Part shown: piece by piece, positions 6,682 through 13,935 of the stretch | Layout of the letters: every line of letters begins with the position of its first letter | How positions within the stretch are numbered: the stretch's first letter is position 1 | Origin: VGWB01 sp964480945 | Lineage (GTDB): Bacteria > Bacteroidota > Ignavibacteria > UBA10030 | Assembly (NCBI GenBank): GCA_964480945.1 | Contig: CAYZRX010000071.1 | Coordinates: 1 to 20,826, forward strand | DNA: 20,826 nucleotides | Direction: 5' to 3' | Notes under the pieces: model-generated | Databases searched by the model: none | Told to the model about the DNA's origin: nothing | The model's input: only the letters and a program-made list of their open reading frames with translations | Translations under genes and position numbers: made by a program

Positions 6682-8238
6682 TTGGAGTCACTGAAGAAGA
6701 TCCGGGTCGTTGTCTCCATTCTCTTCTTTCTCCTTCTTACGTTCTTGTTCCTCGATGTTGGTGCGATTCTTCCCGCCCTCGTCTCCAACATCCTGGCCTC
6801 GGTCCAGGTCGTCCCTTCGCTAACGAAGACGCTCAGACTCCTGACGTTCACCTCCCTTGGTCTTCTCGTCGTTCTGCTGCTCACGCTCGGATTCGGCCGG
6901 GTGTATTGCTCCTCCATTTGCCCGCTCGGGACGCTTCAAGACATTGTGATCCGCATCGCTCGGAGGAATCGGAAGCGGCGATGGTTTCGGTACAAGAAGG
7001 CCCCGTTCCTCCTCCATTACTCCCTTCTTGCTGTTACAGCCGTTGCCTTCGTAGGTGGGAGCGTGCTCCTCCTGAACCTCCTTGAGCCCTTCAGCAACTA
7101 CGGAAGAGTTTTGACGACGCTCGTGCACCCTGTGATTGTCCTGGCGAACAATGCGATCGCCTTTGTATTCGAGCGATTTGGCCTCTATTCGGTCCCCACC
7201 CTCTCCGTGCGATTCGTGAACGCGGGGGCTTTTCTCTTTCCCGTGGTTTTTCTCGTTGTCGTCATCTATCTCTCCTACAACTACGGGCGGCTGTTCTGCA
7301 ACAGCCTCTGTCCTGCCGGCGCGCTGCTCGGTTTGTTGTCCCGCGTCTCGCTTTTCAGAATCGTGATCGACGAGGAGACCTGCACGGAATGCAAGCTCTG
7401 CGAGAAGGTGTGTAAGGCGAGGTGCATCGAGGCGGACACGAAGCGGCTCGACTTCAGCGCGTGCGTCAGCTGTTTCAACTGTATCGATGTGTGTCCGAGC
7501 GTCGGCCTGAAGTATGAATCGTGGTGGAAGGAGAAAGCAGCGCCTGCCGTCGAGGTGGACCAGGGGAGGCGGACGTTCATGAACGCCGCCCTGGCATCGG
7601 CAATGGGCGCAGCACTTCCGAGGATAGTCTCCAACGATTCGCTTGCGACCCGAACGCCGAGCTTCGATGAGAGCAGGAGAAACCCGATCGTCCCGCCGGG
7701 TGCCGTGAGCGTCGAGCATTTCTCCAGCTACTGCACCGCGTGTCATCTTTGTGTCAGCGTGTGTCCTGCACAGGTCCTGTACCCGTCGTTTCTTGAGTAC
7801 GGCGTGGCCGGTGTGTTCCAGCCGAAGATGGACTATAGTATCGGCTCCTGCACGTACGAATGCAACCTGTGCACGCAGATTTGTCCAAGCGGCGCCATCC
7901 TGCCGGTCGATGTGCCTGACAAGAAGCTGATTCAGATCGGTAAGGCGGCGTTCGTCAAAGAGGACTGCATCGTCATCACGAAGAAGAAGGACTGCGGTGC
8001 GTGCGCCGAGCACTGCCCGACGAAAGCCGTGAAGATGGTGCCGTACGAGAACAAACTGATGCTGCCGGAGTTGAACAACGACATCTGTGTCGGCTGCGGC
8101 TCCTGCGAACACCCATGTCCCACGACGCCGCGCAAGGCGATCTACGTGGTTGCAAACCCGGTGCACCTTGTGGCGAAAAAGCCGCCTGTGCAGAAGCTCG
8201 AGGAGAAGGTGGAGCAGAAGGAGGAATTCCCGTTCTGA
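6682..8238 (+). CDS. Membrane polyferredoxin, NapH-like and NapG-like parts in one chain
   Basis: Probable quinol-linked electron carrier across the inner membrane, 518 residues. Residues 1-290 look like NapH: helices at about 8-29, 53-72, 108-133 and 180-200, two Cys-x3-Cys-Pro motifs (Cys76/80 and Cys206/210), then two [4Fe-4S] motifs (Cys234/237/240/244 and Cys261/264/267/271). Residues 295-314 carry a Tat-like stretch (GRRTFMNAALASAMGAALP). Residues 350-480 look like NapG, with four cluster motifs: Cys351/354/357/361, Cys390/394/397/401, Cys429 with 438/441/445, and Cys469/472/475/479. The tail is charged and rich in Lys and Glu. The start is TTG 6682 with AGGGTGG upstream; no better start exists. 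No napA or other Nap gene is nearby, so a nitrate reductase role is not supported; the DUF362 protein is the only visible partner. Confidence 0.9.
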   Translation: MESLKKIRVVVSILFFLLLTFLFLDVGAILPALVSNILASVQVVPSLTKTLRLLTFTSLGLLVVLLLTLGFGRVYCSSICPLGTLQDIVIRIARRNRKRRWFRYKKAPFLLHYSLLAVTAVAFVGGSVLLLNLLEPFSNYGRVLTTLVHPVIVLANNAIAFVFERFGLYSVPTLSVRFVNAGAFLFPVVFLVVVIYLSYNYGRLFCNSLCPAGALLGLLSRVSLFRIVIDEETCTECKLCEKVCKARCIEADTKRLDFSACVSCFNCIDVCPSVGLKYESWWKEKAAPAVEVDQGRRTFMNAALASAMGAALPRIVSNDSLATRTPSFDESRRNPIVPPGAVSVEHFSSYCTACHLCVSVCPAQVLYPSFLEYGVAGVFQPKMDYSIGSCTYECNLCTQICPSGAILPVDVPDKKLIQIGKAAFVKEDCIVITKKKDCGACAEHCPTKAVKMVPYENKLMLPELNNDICVGCGSCEHPCPTTPRKAIYVVANPVHLVAKKPPVQKLEEKVEQKEEFPF

Positions 8239-8296
8239 AGCCGTCAGGTCTGTCTAGACTGAGGGGGGTCGACAGGAAAGAGACTGCGGACTGATA

Positions 8297-9193
8297 CTAC
8301 TGGAGCGGGATGGTCACCACGACCTTGCTGCCTGAGCCGATATAGTCGATTTTGAGAGATGCCCTTGCGATCGCGATGCCGCGGCCGTGGTTGTGAAATA
8401 GTCGCGATTCATCCATCTTCAAGTACTGTTCGTAGTCAAATCCGGGTCCCTGATCTTCAATTTCGATCCGAAGTGACCCTCCCTCTTTTTTCATCCTGAC
8501 GAGGACATCCTTTCGCACGTTTTCGGGAAGCGCGAGCCTGCGTTCCACCTCAGCTTCCCATGTATTGTTCTCCACCAGCTGTGTCTTCTCCTCGTACGTG
8601 ATGCCGAGGCTTCCGTGTTCCACGGAGTTCATGAGGAGCTCCGCGATCGGCATCGCATGCTCAGGATCCGGCGTCGCGCTCGCGAGCCTGACCGCAAGGA
8701 GTTCCGCATCGGCGAGTGTGCGGAAGCGAAACGTTCCCTCCTCCAGGAGGGCAAGCGGTTTCTCGGACTCCTGAAGCTTCCGCAGCATCTTGCGGGAGCA
8801 ATGACAATCGGAGACTGCGGCGGTGACGATGGAGCGGAGGAGCTCGCGCTGGAACGGTTTCGTCAGATAATAGAAAGCGCCGGCTTCGATCCCCTCTTTG
8901 ATGCGGGAAGGATCGCTGAGTGCGGTGAGCATGACCACGGGGATGTGTTCGATGTGCGGCTGATTCTTCATCCAACGAAGAAGATCGATCCCGCTCATCC
9001 GGGGCATCACCCAATCGAGCACGACCGTCGTGACGGCTTCGGGATTTGATCGGAGAATTTCCTGCGCTTCGGTGCCGTCGTCCGCTGTGAGGCAGTCGAA
9101 TCCTTCGAGGCGGAGTGTGTTCACCAGGAGCATCTGCATCGCGCGATCATCGTCGACGACGAGGATGCTGTCTCGTTCCGATTCCGCATTCAT
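8297..9193 (-). CDS. Response regulator with C-terminal RsbW-like HATPase domain
   Basis: Two-domain signalling protein, 298 residues. The receiver domain (about 8-125) has the acidic pocket Asp14-16, phosphoacceptor Asp60 (VVLDWVMPRMSG), Thr90 and Lys112 (LTKPF). A linker (126-155) leads to a GHKL ATPase domain (about 156-298) with N-box ELLMNSVEHG (185-194), G1-like DQGPGFD (247-253) and HGRGIAIA (269-276). That domain resembles anti-sigma kinases of the RsbW/SpoIIAB type more than histidine kinases; no His phosphorylation site is visible. The output is therefore probably protein binding or Ser/Thr kinase activity rather than DNA binding. No sensor kinase, STAS partner or phosphatase gene is adjacent. 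It is convergent with the polyferredoxin gene (58 bp apart). Domain calls are firm; pathway unknown. Confidence 0.9.
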   Translation of the reverse strand: MNAESERDSILVVDDDRAMQMLLVNTLRLEGFDCLTADDGTEAQEILRSNPEAVTTVVLDWVMPRMSGIDLLRWMKNQPHIEHIPVVMLTALSDPSRIKEGIEAGAFYYLTKPFQRELLRSIVTAAVSDCHCSRKMLRKLQESEKPLALLEEGTFRFRTLADAELLAVRLASATPDPEHAMPIAELLMNSVEHGSLGITYEEKTQLVENNTWEAEVERRLALPENVRKDVLVRMKKEGGSLRIEIEDQGPGFDYEQYLKMDESRLFHNHGRGIAIARASLKIDYIGSGSKVVVTIPLQ

Positions 9194-9201
9194 GATGAGG
9201 A

Positions 9202-9215
9202 CGTTTCCTGAAACG
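9202..9215. promoter_or_regulatory. Palindrome upstream of the response regulator start
   Basis: CGTTTC-CT-GAAACG lies 9 nt before the leftward ATG. It could be an operator or a small hairpin covering the ribosome binding region (the minus strand holds AGGAAA). Short, so weak. Confidence 0.25.
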
Positions 9216-9335
9216 GTCGAAGTGGCACGATCCTCGCGGCGAGGTCAACGGCGACCGCGAGCTGTCTTCACCTCCAATGTAGCAAAAATCAATCGGGAAG
9301 TGAACCATCCCCGGATGGGGTTGAAACAATTCGCT

Positions 9336-9356
9336 TCAGTTCTGCGTTAGAACTGA
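9336..9356 (+). other. Hairpin in the spacer before the beta-lactamase-like gene
   Basis: TCAGTTCT (9336-9343) pairs with AGAACTGA (9349-9356) around GCGTT, an 8-bp perfect stem. It sits about 100 bp before the lipoprotein start, and no T-run follows. It could be a 5' UTR structure or a small repeat; the role is unknown. Confidence 0.35.
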
Positions 9357-9458
9357 GAGAAACGCTGGCGCCGATCAGGGTGAAATGGGGCGGCCCTCGG
9401 CCGGTATTTGGAAACAGAGGATGAGGAACGTCCAGAGCAGCACCGACGGGCGGAATCT

Positions 9459-10547
9459 ATGTCATTGAGAACCTCATTTGTCATTGTCCTTGCGATCGTG
9501 CTTGGCGGGTGTCAAGGGAATCCCGTAACAAGCGATCTTCCGACGGACCCTCAATTCACCTACCGTCCTCCTTTTCCGTGGCCGATTTCTGATCCTCTCT
9601 CCCAGGAGATGGACACTTCGAGAGTCTCTGCCGGATTGAGGGAGATCAAAAACAATTCCTTCATCCTTAGCTTTCTGGTCGTACGCAACGACTCCCTGGT
9701 GATCGAGTACTACAACAGGCTGCAGATGGAGAACGATTTCGACATTCACTCGGCCTCGAAGAGCTTCATCTCAGCGCTCGTCGGCATCGCGATCGAAAAG
9801 GGCGTTCTTAGCTCGACCGGGCAAAAGATCTTGAGCTTTTTCCCGGAACTCGACGCGACCAATCTCGATCCGCGCAAGCGTGACTGGACGCTCGAGCACT
9901 TCCTGACGATGAAGAGCGGAATCGACTGGGTGGAGACCGATGACCACACCGCCCTCTTTACCGACAAGGTCAACTGGCTCACAACGGCGCTGGAGCTGCC
10001 GCTCGCGTATTCACCCGGCGAGCGTTTCGTGTATACTTCGCCGAATGTCAATGTGCTTTCCGGGATCATCGCGCGGGCATCGGGCATCTCGACCTATGAC
10101 TTCGCGGAAACGTATCTCTTTGCACCGCTCGATATCTCGATCCGAAACTGGGTGAGGGACCCGCAGGGCGTCTACCTCGGCGGGACGGGGATGAGCTTCA
10201 CGCCGCGGGATCTGGCACGCTTCGGTCAGCTCTACCTCCACAACGGCCTGCTCGACGGCAAGCAGATCGTCCCGAGCGACTGGATCCAACAGTCGCTTCT
10301 CCTGAGGAATCAGCAAAATGGGACTTGGGGCGCTTTCTCGACGGTCAACTACGGCTACCTCTGGTGGAACAACTACGACAGCCGCGATTCGGTCTTCATG
10401 GCGGCAGGATTCGGCGGTCAGTTCATATTTGTCGTCCCTGCGCAGAATATGGTCATTGTCACGATCGGCGATGACGATGTGACGATCGATCAGGCGGACG
10501 TGGACGAGACGACGATCATCGGTATCGTGAAGCAGTATTTCCTCTGA
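9459..10547 (+). CDS. Beta-lactamase-fold serine hydrolase, lipoprotein
   Basis: Serine hydrolase of the class C beta-lactamase/PBP-like family, which holds esterases, peptidases and true beta-lactamases. The 362-residue product has a lipoprotein signal (1-17, LGGC with Cys18), so it is membrane-anchored outside the cytoplasm. Catalytic motifs: Ser98-x-x-Lys101 (SASK), Tyr192-Thr-Ser (YTSPNVN), and GFGGQF (317-322) in the place of the KTG/HTG motif. An open frame continues upstream to TTG 9408, but ATG 9459 gives the lipoprotein signal at the true N-terminus. It stands alone on the plus strand, 230 bp before the second fucosidase. It may be an esterase or peptidase; nothing shows that it confers antibiotic resistance. 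Family firm, substrate unknown. Confidence 0.88.
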   Translation: MSLRTSFVIVLAIVLGGCQGNPVTSDLPTDPQFTYRPPFPWPISDPLSQEMDTSRVSAGLREIKNNSFILSFLVVRNDSLVIEYYNRLQMENDFDIHSASKSFISALVGIAIEKGVLSSTGQKILSFFPELDATNLDPRKRDWTLEHFLTMKSGIDWVETDDHTALFTDKVNWLTTALELPLAYSPGERFVYTSPNVNVLSGIIARASGISTYDFAETYLFAPLDISIRNWVRDPQGVYLGGTGMSFTPRDLARFGQLYLHNGLLDGKQIVPSDWIQQSLLLRNQQNGTWGAFSTVNYGYLWWNNYDSRDSVFMAAGFGGQFIFVVPAQNMVIVTIGDDDVTIDQADVDETTIIGIVKQYFL

Positions 10548-10701
10548 CGCTTTCTCTGCCGACCACCTCTTGCTTTCCTCCCAAATCCGCTCTTAATTTG
10601 CAGTCGTTCCCCTAGCCGCCATTCGCGTCGGAGGGTCTGCATTGTGATGCGATCCGACCAGACAGCACGCAATTCCTTGATATACCCCTGCTTCCACAGG
10701 G

Positions 10702-10715
10702 CTGCCTTCGGGCAG
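10702..10715 (+). other. Small TTCG-loop hairpin before fucosidase copy 2
   Basis: CTGCC-TTCG-GGCAG is a 5-bp stem with a very stable tetraloop, about 60 bp before ATG 10778. It probably lies in the leader of the fucosidase mRNA. No T-run follows, so it is not an ordinary terminator. The rest of 10548-10777 shows no gene. Confidence 0.35.
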
Positions 10716-10777
10716 GTCGAATGGTCCTGGCGTGTGCAAGCGGAAAGGCGCTTTGAACCTTCAACGAAGGAGGTAGC

Positions 10778-12196
10778 ATGAATCCTCATCGATTTCAGCC
10801 GTCAGGTTCCTTCTTGCCGACGAGAACAATTCGACTGCTCAGAATGTGTCTCTTGTTGTTCGGTATTCTGTCGGTGGGCTCAGCTCAGAGTATTCTTCCG
10901 GTCGAAACCGACCAACACAAGGCCGAACGGATGAAGTGGTGGACCGAAGCGCGATTCGGCATGTTCATCCATTGGGGTTTGTATGCACTTCCCGCGCGCC
11001 ACGAGTGGGTCAAGAACTACGAGCACTTGACGAATGAAGAATATCAAAAGTATTTCGATCACTTCAACCCAGACCTCTTTAATCCGAAGGAATGGGCGCA
11101 GATGGCGAAGAACGCCGGCATGAAGTACTTCGTCATCACCGCCAAGCATCACGAGGGTTTCTGCCTGTGGGATTCGAAGTTCACGGACTACAAGGCGACG
11201 AAGACCCCGTACGGACGCGATCTCCTCAAGCAGGTGGTCCAGGCATTCCGCGATGAAGGGCTCCGCGTCGGCTTCTACTACTCTCTGCTCGACTGGCATC
11301 ATCCGGAGTACACGATCGATCGCAACCACCCGATGTACAACAACGAAGAGTTCAAGAAGAAAGCTGCTGGCCGGGATATGAACAAGTACGTCGACTATGT
11401 GCTGAACCAGGTTCGCGAGCTCCTGACCGAGTTCGGCACCATCGATTGTCTGTTCCTGGACTACTCGTTTCCAGCCGGCAAGGACGGCAAGGGGAGAAAG
11501 GACTGGCAATCCGAGCGGATCCTGAAGATGGTGCGGGAGCTGCAGCCGAACATCATCGTGAACGATCGATTGGATCTCGACGACGTTCCGGGCGGGTGGG
11601 ACTTCAAGACGCCTGAACAGTTCATCCCGCGGGAGTGGATCACCGTCAACGGGAAAAAAGTCCCGTGGGAGACGTGCCAGACCTTTTCCGACTCCTGGGG
11701 GTACTACCGGGATGAGGAAGGGTGGAAGAGCACGCATCAGCTCCTGGCACTGCTCATCGAGACGGTGAGCAAGGGGGGAAATCTGCTGTTGAATGTCGGC
11801 CCGACAGCGCGCGGCACCTTTGATGAGCGGGCAAAAACGCGACTGAGAGAGATTGGAGAATGGATGAAGCTGAACAGCCGGTCGATCTATGGCTGCACGC
11901 AGGCCCCGCCGGAATTCAAGGCCCCGGACAACTGTCTCCTCACCTACAATCCGCAGACGAAGAGGTTGTATATCCACGTGTTGAGCTGGCCTCTCGGCAA
12001 TCTCTTCCTCGAGGGGTATGTGGGAAAGATCGAGTACGCCCAGTTCCTGCACGATGCTTCAGAAGTGCAGATCGGCAAAGCCGACCGGCCGTTCCAGGGC
12101 AAACTGGACAAGATCGCCTCCCAAACGGTTATCCTGAAGCTCCCGATGAAGCAACCCGATCAGGTCGTTCCGGTGATCGAAGTGTTTCTCAAGTGA
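10778..12196 (+). CDS. Secreted GH29 alpha-L-fucosidase (copy 2)
   Basis: Second retaining alpha-L-fucosidase, 472 residues, diverged from copy 1 and with the canonical active-site motifs. The signal peptide has a long, basic n-region (1-20) and a hydrophobic core at 21-36 (GSAQS). Motifs: FGMFIHWGLYALP (60-72, His65 present), TAKHHEGF (121-128), DCLFLDYSFP (223-232) with Asp228 as likely nucleophile, TPEQF (278-282) with Glu280 as candidate acid/base, VPWETC (295-300) and KGGNLLLNVGP. A C-terminal beta domain follows from about 380. The start is secure: AAGGAGGT (10767-10774) lies 3 nt before ATG 10778. The sugar porter lies downstream on the same strand after 270 bp, fitting release and uptake of fucose. 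Two unlike GH29 copies suggest different linkages or positions on the glycan. Confidence 0.95.
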   Translation: MNPHRFQPSGSFLPTRTIRLLRMCLLLFGILSVGSAQSILPVETDQHKAERMKWWTEARFGMFIHWGLYALPARHEWVKNYEHLTNEEYQKYFDHFNPDLFNPKEWAQMAKNAGMKYFVITAKHHEGFCLWDSKFTDYKATKTPYGRDLLKQVVQAFRDEGLRVGFYYSLLDWHHPEYTIDRNHPMYNNEEFKKKAAGRDMNKYVDYVLNQVRELLTEFGTIDCLFLDYSFPAGKDGKGRKDWQSERILKMVRELQPNIIVNDRLDLDDVPGGWDFKTPEQFIPREWITVNGKKVPWETCQTFSDSWGYYRDEEGWKSTHQLLALLIETVSKGGNLLLNVGPTARGTFDERAKTRLREIGEWMKLNSRSIYGCTQAPPEFKAPDNCLLTYNPQTKRLYIHVLSWPLGNLFLEGYVGKIEYAQFLHDASEVQIGKADRPFQGKLDKIASQTVILKLPMKQPDQVVPVIEVFLK

Positions 12197-12432
12197 GGAA
12201 GTAGTGCCGCTTCCAAAACGTCGTCTTGAATCTTTTTGAGCGCTCGTGAATGTATCGTTGGCACTTTCCTAAAGAAAGCGGCAAACTCATTTGAAAAACC
12301 AGCGAGTGAATGGGCAACAACCCCGTCGCATCGATACCGGAAACGGATCACCTCTAATATGCAAGAAAACCAATTTGCAGCAGGACTGGCAAAGAGCGGA
12401 GGAGGAAGTGAGAAGTAGAAAGGAAGCAGACT

Positions 12433-12503
12433 GACTTAAGGAACTCAGAACTCAGACCTGTGAACCTTGGACTCTCAACCTGAAACTGAAAGCTCCAAAC
12501 GAC
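12433..12503 (+). repeat. Degenerate 7-bp tandem repeat over the sugar porter start
   Basis: From 12441 the sequence divides into heptamers of one form: GAACTCA, GAACTCA, GACCTGT, GAACCTT, GGACTCT, CAACCTG, AAACTGA, AAGCTCC. GACTTAA at 12433 may be another unit, one base out of phase. The array runs through the proposed TTG start into the first codons of the porter. The rest of 12197-12466 is AT-richer than its surroundings and shows no gene. Confidence 0.5.
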
Positions 12504-13876
12504 CCGGGTCGCTGCTGATCGGAGCTTCGCTCACGGCCGCGATCGGGGGATTTCTCTTCGGCTTCGATACGGCCGTCATCTCCGGCACGATCTCCTTCGT
12601 CAAGAGCCAGTTCGCTCTCAACACGATCGAGGAGGGATGGTACGTCAGCTCGGCGCTCGTCGGGTGCATCGTCGGCGTGTCGTTCGCAGGGGCGCTCAGC
12701 GACCGGTTCGGCAGGAAGAAGGTGCTCCTCCTCTCCTCGCTTCTGTTTCTCGCTTCAACGATCGGCTGCACCGTTGCTCCGACGCACCTCGTCCTCACCT
12801 TGTCGCGTCTCGTCGCGGGCACCGGCATCGGCGTTGCCTCCATGCTGGCGCCGCTCTACATCTCTGAAATCGCTCCCGCAGCTTACCGAGGGAGGCTTGT
12901 CGCGCTCTATCAGCTTGCGATCACGCTCGGCATCCTGTGCGCGTACTTCTCCAATGCCCTCGTGCTCGGCATCTCCGAGCGTTCGACCTTGTCGGCTGGC
13001 CTCCTGCAGTGGATCTACAAGGACGAGATTTGGAGGGGGATGTTCGCCTCGATGACGGTCCCGAACCTCGCGTTTCTCCTCCTTCTCCTCTTCATCCCCG
13101 AAAGTCCACGCTGGCTGATCTCGAAGGGATTCACAGAGAAGGCGAGATCGGTCTTGACGAGAATTCAGACCAGGGGCGCAAGCGACAACGCGTACGCGGA
13201 GATGGTCGCGACTATCCAGAGTGAAAGGGCCTCGATTTCGCAGCTCTTCCGCTCGGGCCTGAGGATCGCACTTCTCATCGGCATCCTGCTGCCGATTTTT
13301 TCGCAGATCAGCGGCATCAACGTCATCATATACTACGGCCCGAAGATCCTCAGCGAGGCAGGCTTCTCGATCAGCGCCGCGCTCGGCGGGCAGGTCACCA
13401 TCGGTATCGTCAATGTCCTCTTCACGCTTCTGGCGATCTGGCAGGTGGATAAGATCGGCAGGAAACCGCTGCTCCTCTTCGGCATCGCCGGGGTTGTCGT
13501 TGCCCTGGTCGCCGTCGGCTTGTTCTTTTTCTTCCACATTGCTCAAGGAACGATCCTTATCATCTTCATCCTGCTCTTTATCGCGTGCTTCGCGTTCTCG
13601 CTCGGTCCCGGCACGTGGATCGTCATCTCGGAGATCTTTCCGACCCACATTCGCGGCAGAGCGATGTCGATCGGGACGTTCGCGTTGTGGTCGGCGAACG
13701 CCGTCGTCGGGCAACTGTTCCCGTGGATGCTGGAGAACATCGGGCCGGCGGGGACGTTCTGGACTTTTGCCGCAATATGTCTCCCGGCATTCTTCTTCGT
13801 CTGGAAGGTGCTGCCGGAAACGAAAGGGAAGACGCTGGAGGAGATCGAGCGATCCTTGACGGGAGCGGGCAATTGA
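12467..13876 (+). CDS. MFS sugar porter family transporter
   Basis: Inner-membrane sugar transporter, probably a proton symporter, 469 residues with about 12 helices. Sugar porter signatures: GGFLFGFDTAVISG (27-40), DRFGRKK (79-85), RGRLVALYQL (141-150), PESPRWL (211-217), SQISGINVIIYY (279-290), GPGTWIVISEIFPTHIRGRA in the second half, and PETKGKTLEEIE near the end. In XylE and GLUTs the helix-7 motif starts with two Gln that bind sugar; here the first is Ser279, so specificity may differ. The start is a TTG with no ribosome binding site, inside a 7-bp repeat. A TGA lies just upstream in frame and the first internal Met is residue 126, so no better start exists. Fucosidase upstream and UroD-like gene 59 bp downstream suggest uptake of a released sugar, perhaps fucose. 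Confidence 0.92.
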   Translation: MDSQPETESSKRPGSLLIGASLTAAIGGFLFGFDTAVISGTISFVKSQFALNTIEEGWYVSSALVGCIVGVSFAGALSDRFGRKKVLLLSSLLFLASTIGCTVAPTHLVLTLSRLVAGTGIGVASMLAPLYISEIAPAAYRGRLVALYQLAITLGILCAYFSNALVLGISERSTLSAGLLQWIYKDEIWRGMFASMTVPNLAFLLLLLFIPESPRWLISKGFTEKARSVLTRIQTRGASDNAYAEMVATIQSERASISQLFRSGLRIALLIGILLPIFSQISGINVIIYYGPKILSEAGFSISAALGGQVTIGIVNVLFTLLAIWQVDKIGRKPLLLFGIAGVVVALVAVGLFFFFHIAQGTILIIFILLFIACFAFSLGPGTWIVISEIFPTHIRGRAMSIGTFALWSANAVVGQLFPWMLENIGPAGTFWTFAAICLPAFFFVWKVLPETKGKTLEEIERSLTGAGN

Positions 13877-13935
13877 GTTTTGCCAACGCGAGTGCGATCA
13901 TTGAGCGCACAGCGACGCTCTGAAAGGTAAACGGA

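Noticed and set aside
6820..8166. Minus-strand open frame (448 codons) opposite the polyferredoxin gene
   Set aside because: The sense frame has six ordered Fe-S motifs; the antisense frame is a His/Arg/Asp-rich shadow.
6682..8238. Calling the polyferredoxin part of a periplasmic nitrate reductase (nap) operon
   Set aside because: No napA, napB, napD or related gene is present; the only partner is a DUF362 protein.
8239..8296. Terminator between the convergent polyferredoxin and response regulator genes
   Set aside because: Only CTGTC/GACAG with a long loop and a short GTCTAGAC palindrome are visible; neither is a convincing stem with a T-run.
9408..9458. Upstream TTG start for the beta-lactamase-like protein
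   Set aside because: It would bury the lipoprotein signal 17 residues inside the protein; ATG 9459 gives a normal signal.
9459..10547. Antibiotic-resistance beta-lactamase
   Set aside because: It has the general fold motifs, but GFGGQF replaces the KTG/HTG box typical of true beta-lactamases, and it is a lipoprotein of the wider serine hydrolase family.
12236..12418. 60-codon open frame between fucosidase copy 2 and the sugar porter
   Set aside because: TTG start, no ribosome binding site, no motif and odd composition. Not supported as a gene.
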